From the NCBI RefSeq assembly GCF_006874475.1, contig NZ_VIRM01000042.1, positions 1 through 64,000 of the forward strand: a DNA stretch of 64,000 nucleotides, given 5' to 3'. Below the pieces are notes generated by a model. The model ran no database searches and was not told the origin of the DNA. It saw only the letters and a program-made list of their open reading frames with translations. A program made the translations under genes and the position numbers. This stretch comes from Microbispora hainanensis. GTDB taxonomy: Bacteria; Actinomycetota; Actinomycetes; Streptosporangiales; Streptosporangiaceae. Position 1 is the first letter of the stretch. Every line of letters begins with the position of its first letter. Below, piece after piece: positions 1 through 8,106 of the stretch.

Positions 1-60
1 GGGGCCATCCCGTTGGGGTGGCCCTTCCGCATTTCCGGGATCTTTTTCCTGGTGGTGGTG

Positions 61-84
61 GCCCCGGCCGGGTATGGCCGGGGC
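61..84 (+). terminator. Rho-independent-like terminator hairpin
   Basis: A perfect 9-bp inverted repeat (GCCCCGGCC at 61-69, GGCCGGGGC at 76-84) with a 6-base loop is followed by TTTC. It presumably ends a gene lying left of the window. It also means that an ATG at 74, inside the loop, is not a real start for the next gene. Confidence 0.7.
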
Positions 85-190
85 TTTCGCATGTCCAGGG
101 ACCGTTTTCCGGGGGCCAGGCCGGCGCGGTGACGTCCCAATTACAGCCGACCGTCACCCCGGCTCGACGGGCCCGATGGCGTCCCTGCTA

Positions 191-1066
191 ATGGCTAGGG
201 TTGCGGAGGTGACCGAGCACATCATCCGGCTGCTGAACCGCCATCTGTCCGGCTACGAGGTCAGAACCGTCGAACGGCTGGGCGAGGGACAGGACAACGC
301 GGCGTACGAGGTCAACGGCGAGTTGGTCGTACGGCAGAGCAAAGCCGACGAGCCCGATGAGCGCGGCGAGGCGGTCGAGCGGGAGGCGGCGGTGCTCGCC
401 GTCGTGAGCGAGCTCTCACCGCTGCCGGTGCCGCGGCCGATTTTCGTGGACGAGGAGGCAGGCGTGCTCGCGTATCGCAAGCTTCCGGGCCTTCCGCTGA
501 ACCTTCACCCGGTCAAAGAGCCCGCGCGTCTGGCGGCTCCCCTGGGTGACTTCCTGAGCCGGCTCCATGCGGCGCCGGTGGAGCGGATGGAGGCGTTCGT
601 GCCGCGTGACATCTATCCGCTGGGCGAGCTCCTGGAGGAGGCCGAAGGGCACTACCGCGACATCGTGGCCCAGGTGCCGCCGACCGCCCGGCGACAGGTC
701 GAGGAGTTCCTCGCCGCCGAGGCGCCCCCGGACCCCGAGACGCCGGCGTTCTGCCACAACGACCTGGGCAGCGAGCACCTGCTGGTGGACGTCGAGGCGA
801 GCGCCCTGACGGGCGTCATCGACTGGACGGACGCGGCCATCGCCGATCCGGCGTACGACCTCGCGCTCGTCTTCCGCGACCTCGGGCCCGAGGTCTACGA
901 GCGGACGCTGGCGCACTACCACGGCCGCCACGACGACACGGACCACGAGCGGGTCGTCTTCTACGCCCGGTGCGCGATCCTGGAGGACATCGCGTACGGC
1001 GTGCGTACGGGCATCAGGCCGTACGCGGACGCCGGTCTGGCCCATCTCGGCCATACCTTCGCCTAA
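191..1066 (+). CDS. Aminoglycoside-phosphotransferase-family kinase (APH/choline kinase fold)
   Basis: The protein (about 291 residues from the ATG at 191) has the small-molecule kinase fold. A nucleotide-binding lobe with VVRQSK precedes the catalytic loop HNDLGSEHLL near residue 189 and the metal-binding IDW-D segment about 20 residues later. The usual Asn of the HxDxxxxN loop is His here, a variant I associate with actinobacterial members. The substrate cannot be read from sequence; aminoglycosides, sugars or amino alcohols are all possible. The start is uncertain: ATG 176, ATG 191 and GTG 209 are in frame and none has a convincing ribosome site. The frame further upstream runs through a terminator hairpin and is not coding. 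The gene stands alone, convergent with the pst operon. Confidence 0.8.
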   Translation: MARVAEVTEHIIRLLNRHLSGYEVRTVERLGEGQDNAAYEVNGELVVRQSKADEPDERGEAVEREAAVLAVVSELSPLPVPRPIFVDEEAGVLAYRKLPGLPLNLHPVKEPARLAAPLGDFLSRLHAAPVERMEAFVPRDIYPLGELLEEAEGHYRDIVAQVPPTARRQVEEFLAAEAPPDPETPAFCHNDLGSEHLLVDVEASALTGVIDWTDAAIADPAYDLALVFRDLGPEVYERTLAHYHGRHDDTDHERVVFYARCAILEDIAYGVRTGIRPYADAGLAHLGHTFA

Positions 1067-1076
1067 GGGCTCCTGG

Positions 1077-1097
1077 CACCGCGGGATCAACCCGGTG
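1077..1097. terminator. Imperfect hairpin between convergent genes
   Basis: CACCGCGGG (1077-1085) can pair with CCCGGTG (1091-1097) around a five-base loop with one bulge. It sits in the 57-bp gap between the phosphotransferase gene and the end of the pst operon and could stop transcription in either direction. Confidence 0.4.
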
Positions 1098-1123
1098 ACG
1101 GCGAGGATCACCCCCCGGTGAGG

Positions 1124-1828
1124 TCAGCCGCTGAGCAGCCGGTATCCGACTCCTCGGACGGTCTGGATCATCGTGTCCCCCATGTCGCCCAGCCGTGCGC
1201 GCAGGCGTTTGACGTGGACGGCGATGGTGTTGGTGGACGTCCCGTCGGACGAGTGCCAGACGTGGCGCATGATCTGCTCGCGGGTGACCGTCCTGTCCGC
1301 GTTGCGCATCAGATAGTGCAGCAGCTCGAACTCGCGCAGCGGCAGGTGCACGACGCGTCCGCCGACCTTCACCTGATAGGCCGTCACGTCGAGCTCCACG
1401 TCGCCGATCGTCAGCACGGTGCGGTGGCCGTCCTGCCGGCGGAAGGCCGCCTGGACGAGCGGGAGCAGTTCGGGCACGCGGTATGGCCTGGCCACGCAGG
1501 CGGTCGCGCCCGCCTCCAGCGCCTGCAGCGCCTGCCCGGCGTCGCCCCCGAAGTCGATGCCGAGCAGGACGGGCACGGCGCGCATGAGCCGTACGGCGCG
1601 GACGAAGTCGACGGGGCCGACAATGGGAAGGGAGGCGGAGACCAGCACGGCGTCGGGCCGGAGCGCCCCGGCCTGCAGCAGCGCCTGGGCGCCGTCCGAC
1701 ACGCCGGTGACGTCGACGCCCTCGGCCTGCATGGCCGCCGAGAGCTGCCGCACCAGCCCCGCGTCCGGATCGGCCACCAGGAGCATGGGCGCCGTCCGGG
1801 TGTCCCCCTCCACTGCGGGTGCCGTCAC
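1124..1828 (-). CDS. OmpR/PhoB-type DNA-binding protein with a degenerate receiver domain
   Basis: A 234-residue protein with an N-terminal receiver-like domain (about 15-120) and a C-terminal winged helix (about 130-232, ending TIQTVRGVGYRLL). The receiver has lost its phosphorylation chemistry: the phosphoacceptor Asp is Ser64 (context VLVSASLP), the signalling Thr/Ser is Gly90, and the conserved Lys before Pro is Arg114 (VARPY). It should therefore not be an ordinary phosphorylated response regulator; phosphorylation-independent regulators such as GlnR offer a precedent. A strong ribosome site (GGAGGG) precedes GTG 1828. It lies 36 bp after pstB in the same direction, so it is probably co-transcribed with pstSCAB. 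Its targets are unknown; it is not the sequence of a canonical PhoP. Confidence 0.85.
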   Translation of the reverse strand: MTAPAVEGDTRTAPMLLVADPDAGLVRQLSAAMQAEGVDVTGVSDGAQALLQAGALRPDAVLVSASLPIVGPVDFVRAVRLMRAVPVLLGIDFGGDAGQALQALEAGATACVARPYRVPELLPLVQAAFRRQDGHRTVLTIGDVELDVTAYQVKVGGRVVHLPLREFELLHYLMRNADRTVTREQIMRHVWHSSDGTSTNTIAVHVKRLRARLGDMGDTMIQTVRGVGYRLLSG

Positions 1829-1864
1829 CCGGGTCCCTCCAATGCTGTCAGCCTGAAGCGGTCG

Positions 1865-2641
1865 TCAGCCGAAGCGGCCCGTGATGTAGTCCTCGGTCGC
1901 CTTCTCGGCCGGATTGGTGAAGATCTTCGAGGTCTCGTCCATCTCGACGAGCTTGCCGGGCTGCCCCTGCGCGGCCAGGTTGAAGAACGCGGTCTTGTCG
2001 CTGACCCGGGCGGCCTGCTGCATGTTGTGCGTCACGATCACGATCGTGTAGTCCAGCTTCAGCTGGGAGATCAGGTCCTCGATCGCCAGCGTCGAGATGG
2101 GGTCGAGCGCCGAGCACGGCTCGTCCATGAGCAGCACCTGCGGGCGTACGGCGATCGCGCGGGCGATGCACAGGCGCTGCTGCTGACCGCCGGACAGGCC
2201 CGCCCCGGGCTTGTTCAGCCGGTCCTTGACCTCGTTCCAGAGGTTGGCGCCCTTGAGCGACTCCTCGACGATGCCCTCCAGCTCGGACCGTGAGTAACGG
2301 CCGTTGAGCCGCAGGCCGGCCGCCACGTTGTCGAAAATGGACATCGTGGGGAAGGGGTTCGGCCGCTGGAAGACCATGCCGATGGTGCGGCGGACCGACA
2401 CGGGGTCGACGTCCGCGCCGTAGAGGTCCTGCTCCTCCAGGCGCACCTTGCCCTCGACCCGGGCGCCGGGGATGACCTCGTGCATCCGGTTGAGGGTCCG
2501 CAGGAACGTCGACTTGCCGCAGCCGGAGGGGCCGATGAAGGCCGTCACCGACCGCGGCTCGATCGTCATCGAGATGCCCTCGATCGCCTTGTGCGAGCCG
2601 TAGTACGCGTCGAGTCCCGCGACTTCGATCTGCTTGGCCAT
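1865..2641 (-). CDS. pstB: Phosphate ABC transporter ATP-binding protein PstB
   Basis: The 258-residue ATPase powers the high-affinity phosphate importer at the inner face of the membrane. Visible motifs in order are Walker [10 protein letters not shown] (about residue 37), the Q-loop region, the ABC signature LSGGQQQRL (about 150), Walker [13 protein letters not shown] and the switch His in VTHNMQQ. The length and the PstB-specific ending (EDYITGRFG) are typical. It is the fourth gene of pstS-pstC-pstA-pstB, starting 3 bp after the pstA stop, and is followed by the degenerate response regulator. Confidence 0.97.
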   Translation of the reverse strand: MAKQIEVAGLDAYYGSHKAIEGISMTIEPRSVTAFIGPSGCGKSTFLRTLNRMHEVIPGARVEGKVRLEEQDLYGADVDPVSVRRTIGMVFQRPNPFPTMSIFDNVAAGLRLNGRYSRSELEGIVEESLKGANLWNEVKDRLNKPGAGLSGGQQQRLCIARAIAVRPQVLLMDEPCSALDPISTLAIEDLISQLKLDYTIVIVTHNMQQAARVSDKTAFFNLAAQGQPGKLVEMDETSKIFTNPAEKATEDYITGRFG

Positions 2642-2644
2642 TCC

Positions 2645-3565
2645 TTACCTCCTCCTCGCGGGCGAACGCCACCAGGTGATGAGGCGCGCGACCAGATTGA
2701 GCAGCATGACGATCAGGATCAGCGTGAGCGCGCCGGTCCAGGCCCGGTTGATCGCGGTGTCCGTCGGACGGCCGGCCTGATCGAAGACGTACAGCGGAAG
2801 CCCCATCTGAGGACCGTCGAACGGGTCGACGTTGATGGAGTCGGTGATGAAGACGGTCAGCAGCAGCGGCGCGGTCTCGCCGGCGACGCGGGCCACGGCC
2901 AGCATGACGCCGGTCACGATCCCGGTGAACGCCGTGGGCAGCACGACCTTGACGATGGTGCGCCACTTGGGCACGCCCAGCGCGTACGACGCCTCGCGCA
3001 GCTCCCGTGGCACCAGGCGGAGCATTTCCTCGGCCGACCTGACCACGACCGGCATCATCAGGATCGACAGGGCGAGCGCGCCGGCGAAGCCGGAGAACGG
3101 CATGCCGAGCACGAGGATCCAGAAGGCCAGGACGAAGAGCCCGGAAACGACGGAAGGGACGCCGGTCATGACGTCCACGAAGAAGCTGATCGTGCGCGAC
3201 AGCCGTCCGCCTTCGCCGTACTCGACGAGGTAGACGGCGGTGAGCAGGCCGATCGGGACCGCGATGAGCGAGGCCAGCAGGACCTGTTCGAGGGTGCCGA
3301 CGATGGCGTGGTAGGCGCCGCCACCCGCGTCGCGCGCCCCGATGTTGCGCATCGAGTGGGTGAGGAACTCCATGTCGAAGCGGCCGATGCCGTTCTTGAC
3401 GACGAGCCACAGCAACGACAGCAGCGGGATGACCGCGAGCGCGAACGCCAGGTAGACGAGCACCTGGACGAGACGGTCTTTGGCCCGCCGGGCCGCGGAG
3501 ATGGGCTGGATTCCGGTTCTCGTCTTGATGGCGCTTCTTGTGTGGATTCCGGTATGTACGGTCAC
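2645..3565 (-). CDS. pstA: Phosphate ABC transporter permease PstA
   Basis: A 306-residue inner-membrane permease with about six hydrophobic segments and the cytoplasmic EAA-type loop (ASYALGVPKWRTIVKVVLP) that docks onto PstB. It forms the phosphate channel together with PstC. The N-terminal 30 residues are polar and variable. Its start overlaps the end of pstC by four bases, showing translational coupling within the pst operon. Confidence 0.95.
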   Translation of the reverse strand: MTVHTGIHTRSAIKTRTGIQPISAARRAKDRLVQVLVYLAFALAVIPLLSLLWLVVKNGIGRFDMEFLTHSMRNIGARDAGGGAYHAIVGTLEQVLLASLIAVPIGLLTAVYLVEYGEGGRLSRTISFFVDVMTGVPSVVSGLFVLAFWILVLGMPFSGFAGALALSILMMPVVVRSAEEMLRLVPRELREASYALGVPKWRTIVKVVLPTAFTGIVTGVMLAVARVAGETAPLLLTVFITDSINVDPFDGPQMGLPLYVFDQAGRPTDTAINRAWTGALTLILIVMLLNLVARLITWWRSPARRR

Positions 3566-4542
3566 GCTGCGGCCCTCGCGTACTCCTTGCGGCGGGCGAT
3601 GACGAATCGGGCGGCCATGTTCACCAGCAGGGTGATGAGGAACAGGACGAGACCCGAGGCGATCAGCGCGCCGCGACCCACTTCGGTCGCCTCGCCGAAG
3701 CCGTTGGCGATGTTGGCGGCGATGCTGTTGCCGTACGGGCCGAGGATCTGGAACGAGATCTTGAACGTGGCGGGGAAGATGAGCGCGACCGCGATCGTCT
3801 CGCCCATCGCGCGGCCGAGGCCGAGCATGGCGGCGCTGATGACGCCGGGCCGGCCGAACGGCAGGACCGACATCCTGATCATCTCCCAGCGCGTCGCGCC
3901 GAGCGCCAGCGCGGCCTCTTCCTGCATCTTGGGGGCCTGCAGGAAGACCTCGCGGGAGATCGCGGCGATGATCGGCAGGATCATGATCGCGAGTACGAGC
4001 GACGCGGTGAGCATGCTCTTGCCGACCACGGTGTCACCGCCGAAGAGCGGGATCCAGCCGAGGTAGTCGTTGAGGAACTTGGACGGGCCGAGCATGAACG
4101 GCACGAGGAAGGTGACGCCCCACAGGCCGTACACCACGCTGGGGACCGCCGCGAGGAGGTCCACCACGTAGCCCAGGACGGAGGCGAGCCGCCGCGGCGC
4201 GTAGTGCGAGATGAACAACGCGACGCCCACCGCCACCGGGGTGGCGATGAGCAGGGCGAGCAGCGAGCTCAGCACGGTGCCGAAGGCGAGCGACGCGATG
4301 CCGAAGACCGGCGCGGTGGCGTTCGGCTGCCAGGTCAGCTCGGTGAGGAAGCGGGACGTGTTCGCCTGAAGGGCGGGGACGGCCTTGACGACCAGGAACA
4401 CCCCGATCGCCGCCATGATCGCCAGAAGGACGATCCCGGCCCCGGTCGAGGCGAAGCGGAACGGACCGTCACCGCGGCTGCGCCGGAAGGCGGACCGGCG
4501 CATGGCCGGCCCGCTCTTCCTGGTTCTGGTTGATGTCGCCAT
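3562..4542 (-). CDS. pstC: Phosphate ABC transporter permease PstC
   Basis: A 326-residue permease partner of PstA. A basic cytoplasmic N-terminus is followed by a first membrane helix (about 38-58), a large external loop typical of PstC (residues about 60-95), and further helices with the EAA loop LALGATRWEMIRMSVLP. It begins 3 bp after the pstS stop codon and overlaps pstA by 4 bp. Expression is expected to follow the PHO box upstream of pstS. Confidence 0.95.
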   Translation of the reverse strand: MATSTRTRKSGPAMRRSAFRRSRGDGPFRFASTGAGIVLLAIMAAIGVFLVVKAVPALQANTSRFLTELTWQPNATAPVFGIASLAFGTVLSSLLALLIATPVAVGVALFISHYAPRRLASVLGYVVDLLAAVPSVVYGLWGVTFLVPFMLGPSKFLNDYLGWIPLFGGDTVVGKSMLTASLVLAIMILPIIAAISREVFLQAPKMQEEAALALGATRWEMIRMSVLPFGRPGVISAAMLGLGRAMGETIAVALIFPATFKISFQILGPYGNSIAANIANGFGEATEVGRGALIASGLVLFLITLLVNMAARFVIARRKEYARAAA

Positions 4543-4545
4543 CTG

Positions 4546-5658
4546 TTAGGAAATCGCCTCGACGGCGGTGCGGACCTTCGTGAGCAGGCTCGACGGCAGC
4601 GGGGCGTAGCCGAGGCCGGTCAGCGCCTGCTGGCCCTCGTCGCTGCTGGTGTAGGTGAGGAACGACTTGACCAGCGTCGCGTCCTCGGCCGACAGGCCCT
4701 TCTCGCAGGTGATCTCGTACGTCACGAGGACGATCGGGTAGGCGCCCGCGGCCTTGGTGGTGTAGTCGATCTTCAGCTTGAGGTCGTTGCCGGTGCCCGC
4801 GATCTCGGCGGCCTCGACGGTCTTGCCCGCGCTCTCCGGCGTGAGCTCGACGTACTCGCCGGCGCCGTTGGCGACCTTGGCCTTCTGCAGCTGCGAGTTC
4901 TCGGCGAAGGACAGCTCGACGTAGCTGATCGCGCCCTCGGTGCTCTTGATGCTGGAGGCGATGCCGTCCGAGCCCTTGGCGCCCTGGCCCTGCGCCTCGG
5001 CCGGCCAGGCCTTGGCCGGCTCGTACGGCCAGCCGGCGTCGGCGGTTGCCTTCAGGAACTTGGTGAAGTTGTCGCTGGTGCCCGACTCGTCCGAGCGGTG
5101 GAACGCCTGGATGGCGGTCGAGGGCAGCTGCGCGTCGGGGTTGTCGGCCTTGATGGCCGGGTCGTCCCATTTGGTGATCTTGCTGTTGAAGATGCCGGCG
5201 ATGGTCTTCGGCGAGAGCTGGAGACCGTCCACGCCCGGCAGGTTGTAGACGACGGCCACCGGGCCGGTCACCATCGGCAGGTTGATCGCCTTGCCGGTCT
5301 TGCAGCGGGCGTCGGCCTGGGCGGGCTCGCCCTTCTCGTCGTTCAGCGCCGAGTCGGAGCCGGCGAAGGCCACCGTGCCCTGGATGAACGCCTGGACACC
5401 GGCGCCGGAGCCGCTCGGGTTGTAGTTGATGCTGACGCCGGGGTTCGACGACTGGAAGTTCTTCTTCCACTCCGCGATGGCGTTCGCCTGGGCCGAGGAG
5501 CCGGCGGCGTTGATGGTGCCCTTCAGCGTGTCGTCGCCCTGCGCGGCGGCGGCGCTGGAGGTGCCCCCCGCGGTGCTCGTGTTGTCATCGGTCCCGCATG
5601 CGGCGAGCGAGAGCACGCCGACGATAGTGGCGGCGGCGAGCCGGCCTGCATACTTCAC
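4546..5658 (-). CDS. pstS: Phosphate-binding lipoprotein PstS
   Basis: This extracytoplasmic lipoprotein captures phosphate and delivers it to PstCA. A signal peptide ends in the lipobox LAAC, so the mature protein is a lipid-anchored Cys. Phosphate-contacting features include GSSAQ near the mature N-terminus, the SGSGAG segment, FAGSDSAL and RSDESGTS. I place the start at GTG 5658 because AGGAAG lies about 5 bases upstream. An in-frame ATG at 5673 falls inside that ribosome site, so the longer form (375 residues) is unlikely. It is the first gene of pstSCAB, with a PHO box about 70 bp upstream. Confidence 0.95.
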   Translation of the reverse strand: MKYAGRLAAATIVGVLSLAACGTDDNTSTAGGTSSAAAAQGDDTLKGTINAAGSSAQANAIAEWKKNFQSSNPGVSINYNPSGSGAGVQAFIQGTVAFAGSDSALNDEKGEPAQADARCKTGKAINLPMVTGPVAVVYNLPGVDGLQLSPKTIAGIFNSKITKWDDPAIKADNPDAQLPSTAIQAFHRSDESGTSDNFTKFLKATADAGWPYEPAKAWPAEAQGQGAKGSDGIASSIKSTEGAISYVELSFAENSQLQKAKVANGAGEYVELTPESAGKTVEAAEIAGTGNDLKLKIDYTTKAAGAYPIVLVTYEITCEKGLSAEDATLVKSFLTYTSSDEGQQALTGLGYAPLPSSLLTKVRTAVEAIS

Positions 5659-5724
5659 GGTCTTCCTCCCCATGTCTTCTCAACACGAGGGACGGTAGGG
5701 AGCCAAGGTGACTTAAAGCCCTGG

Positions 5725-5746
5725 TAAAGGTGAACGGGCAGTGAAC
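5725..5746 (-). promoter_or_regulatory. PHO box (PhoP site) upstream of pstS
   Basis: On the minus strand two 11-bp direct repeats, GTTCACTGCCC and GTTCACCTTTA, lie back to back 67 bp upstream of the pstS start codon. They match the actinobacterial PhoP recognition pattern of GTTCAC-type 11-bp repeats. A third, weak unit may follow toward the gene. This predicts induction of the pst operon by phosphate starvation. The site is also about 75 bp upstream of the divergent phosphatase gene. Confidence 0.8.
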
Positions 5747-5821
5747 GCCCCCGGTCGCTCTTGTGCGCTCCCGGAAGAGATAACGAGCAGGTCACGGGGG
5801 TTATGGGAGAGGATGGAGTTC

Positions 5822-6280
5822 ATGAAGCGTGTATGTCTGGTCTGCATGGGGAACATCTGCCGATCGCCGATGGCCGAGGTCGTGCTGCGCCGTACGCTGG
5901 CCGAACGCGGGCTCGACGCGGAGGTGGACAGCGCCGGCACCGGCGGCTGGCACGCGGGGGAGCCGATGGACGAGCGGGCCCTGGCCACGCTGGCCGACCA
6001 CGGCTACGACGGCTCGACCCACCGGGCCCGCCAGTTCGACCGGGCGTGGTTCGCCGAGCGTGACCTCATCCTCGTGATGGACCACGACAACCTGCGCGCC
6101 CTGCGGCGGATCGCCCCGCCGGAGGCGGACATCCGGCTGCTGCGGTCGTTCGACCCCGCCGCCCCCGAGGGCGCCGAGGTGCCCGACCCCTACTACGGCG
6201 GACGCGAGGGCTTCGCCGAGGTGCTGCGGATGGTCGAGGCCGCCTGCGAGGGGGTGGCGAAGCACCTTGAGGATCACTAG
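5822..6280 (+). CDS. Low-molecular-weight protein-tyrosine-phosphatase family protein
   Basis: A 152-residue cytoplasmic phosphatase. The P-loop C8MGNICR14S fits the CX5RS active site and the general-acid Asp lies in VPDPYYGG near residue 122. The start at ATG 5822 is supported by GGAGAGG nine bases upstream; longer frames run into the pst promoter region. Its 3' end overlaps the kinase-like gene by 14 bp, so the two are translationally coupled. For the family, such phosphatases act on phosphotyrosine or on sugar-phosphate adducts on proteins. The pairing with a fructosamine-kinase homologue favours a role in protein deglycation here. Confidence 0.92.
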   Translation: MKRVCLVCMGNICRSPMAEVVLRRTLAERGLDAEVDSAGTGGWHAGEPMDERALATLADHGYDGSTHRARQFDRAWFAERDLILVMDHDNLRALRRIAPPEADIRLLRSFDPAAPEGAEVPDPYYGGREGFAEVLRMVEAACEGVAKHLEDH

Positions 6281-7073
6281 GGATCTCGGGGGCGGCCACG
6301 CCTGGACGCTGCACGAGGGCGTGCTCGACGACGGCCGCAGGGTGTTCGTCAAGAGAAGCCCGGACGCGTCCGCCGTGCTCGGCAGCGAGGCGGCGGGGCT
6401 GCGCTGGCTGGCCGAACCGGGAGCGGTCGGCGTCCCCGAGGTGGTCGCGGCGGACGGCGGCACGCTGGTGCTGGAGTGGATCGACACCGTCCCCGCCACG
6501 GCCGGGGCCGCCGAACGGTTCGGGCGTGCGCTGGCCGCCCTGCACGCCGCCGGGGCGGACGGTTTCGGCGCCCCCTGGCCCGGCTACATCGCCGAGCTTC
6601 CGATGGGCAACGAGCCCGCGCCCGACTGGCCGTCGTTCTACGTCTCGCGGCGCGTGCTCCCGTTCGTACGGCTCGCGCGCGACCGCGGCGCGTTGTCGGC
6701 CGTGGACGTGGAGCTGGTCGAGGAGGCGTGTGACCGGGTGGCGGAGGTCGCCGGGCCGGCCGAGCCGCCGAGCCGGATCCACGGCGACCTGTGGAGCGGA
6801 AACCTGCTGTGGTCGGCGGACGGGGTCGTGCTGGTCGACCCGGCCGCCCACGGCGGCCACCGGGAGACCGACCTCGCGATGCTGGCGCTGTTCGGGGCGC
6901 CGCACCTCAACACGATCCTCGCGGCCTATCGCGAGGCGGCGCCCCTTGCGGACGGGTGGCGCGAGCGGGTGCCCCTGCATCAGCTCCACCCGCTCGCCGT
7001 CCACGCCTGCCTGTTCGGCGAGGCGTACCGCGGCAGCCTCCTCACCGCCGCGGGCGACGTCCTCGCACTGTGA
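6267..7073 (+). CDS. Fructosamine/ribulosamine 3-kinase family protein
   Basis: A 268-residue kinase of the fructosamine-3-kinase family, which phosphorylates ketoamine sugars attached to protein lysines so that they detach. The catalytic loop HGDLWSGNLLW starts at about residue 172 and the metal-binding Asp follows in VVLVDPAAHGG. Earlier motifs are VFVKRSP (ATP-lobe Lys) and LVLEWID. The start is TTG 6267 inside the end of the phosphatase gene. Bacterial members usually act on ribulosamines or erythrulosamines rather than fructosamines. The neighbouring phosphatase may supply or remove the 5-phosphate, an inference from context. Confidence 0.9.
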   Translation: MRITRDLGGGHAWTLHEGVLDDGRRVFVKRSPDASAVLGSEAAGLRWLAEPGAVGVPEVVAADGGTLVLEWIDTVPATAGAAERFGRALAALHAAGADGFGAPWPGYIAELPMGNEPAPDWPSFYVSRRVLPFVRLARDRGALSAVDVELVEEACDRVAEVAGPAEPPSRIHGDLWSGNLLWSADGVVLVDPAAHGGHRETDLAMLALFGAPHLNTILAAYREAAPLADGWRERVPLHQLHPLAVHACLFGEAYRGSLLTAAGDVLAL

Positions 7074-7103
7074 CGGCCATAGGGGATCAGCCGGGGGATA
7101 TTG

Positions 7104-7853
7104 TCAGCTGAAGGCGGGATTTATCCACGCGGACCGGAAAAAGTTGGAGCCCGAGACGCCGCTGCTCTTGACGACCGTCATTTTGAGGCGGATTCGCGGC
7201 ACTCCCGAGACCCGGGCGGTGATGCTCGCCGCGTTCGTGTACGTCGCCACCTGTTGGGCGAGCACGTTGTCGGCAAGGTCGACGACGGAGAACCGCACCC
7301 TCGCGGACGTGTTGGGCGACGCGCGGTCGATTCCCACTTTCGCCGTGAACGTGGTCGCGCTCTGCGGCACCACGTAGTCGATATATCCGGTCACGGCGCC
7401 CGGCTTTTCGACGCGGCACGTTATGGCGTTGAACTGCTCGTCCGAACCCGCGAGGGCGACCGAGCGGTCGAGCCAGTCGTTGGTGAACCCTCCCGGCGGG
7501 CCGCAGCCCTCGACGTCGACGGCGTCGCGCCGGGTCAGGGACGTCGCGGCGCTCGCTCCTGTGGCGACGTCCGTGGCGCTCACCTGCGGGGAAGGGGCCG
7601 GCGGGCTGACGGTGACCGTGGCGGTGACCGTCGCCGTCGCCGTGGCCGTGTGGGTCACCGCGATCCTGTCGCCGACGACGTCCCGCACCGCGTCGGGGGA
7701 GGTGATGACGGCGACCGCCACCGCCGATCCGGCGGTGATGAGCGTGCCGGCGAAGGTCAGGATGCCGCTGATCCACGCTATTTTCCGGGCGTTTCTCTGT
7801 TCTTTGTCGCCCTGGTCGTCCTGTGCTTTCCCGGGCTTGGCTGGTGCGCTCAT
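7104..7853 (-). CDS. Hypothetical single-pass membrane protein
   Basis: About 249 residues. A charged cytoplasmic N-terminus (about 1-27, rich in Lys, Asp and Gln) is followed by one membrane helix (about 28-52), a low-complexity Thr/Val/Ala segment (VTHTATATATVTATVTV), and a roughly 150-residue extracellular domain with three cysteines and alternating beta-type pattern. I recognise no family. ATG 7877 is an alternative start eight codons upstream; neither has a strong ribosome site. The gene is isolated, convergent with the kinase gene and downstream of hisN's terminator-like hairpin. Confidence 0.7.
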   Translation of the reverse strand: MSAPAKPGKAQDDQGDKEQRNARKIAWISGILTFAGTLITAGSAVAVAVITSPDAVRDVVGDRIAVTHTATATATVTATVTVSPPAPSPQVSATDVATGASAATSLTRRDAVDVEGCGPPGGFTNDWLDRSVALAGSDEQFNAITCRVEKPGAVTGYIDYVVPQSATTFTAKVGIDRASPNTSARVRFSVVDLADNVLAQQVATYTNAASITARVSGVPRIRLKMTVVKSSGVSGSNFFRSAWINPAFS

Positions 7854-8005
7854 CGTCGGTGTTCCGGCTCTATCCATTCGTGGGCTGGGAAGGCCGCTTA
7901 CGCGTCCGGTATTTCGACGCCATCCACGAGAAGCCGGTTGGCCGTACGGGTGTCACAAGAGGAACACGAATTCCCGCCGAGCCCGGCCGGAATTTAAACT
8001 GAAAT

Positions 8006-8023
8006 ATCCCGTTAAAAAGGGAT
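8006..8023 (-). terminator. AT-rich hairpin downstream of hisN
   Basis: ATCCC (8006-8010) and GGGAT (8019-8023) can pair around eight bases, flanked by A- and T-runs on both sides. It lies about 85 bp beyond the hisN stop in the direction of transcription. The block from 7985 to 8030 is strikingly AT-rich for this genome. Confidence 0.5.
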
Positions 8024-8106
8024 TTTTTTGGGCAGTCCCGCCGGGCCGATATGGCGACGGCGGCGACTGCCCGGGAGACACAGGATCAGGAAGGCCGGGA
8101 AACGGC

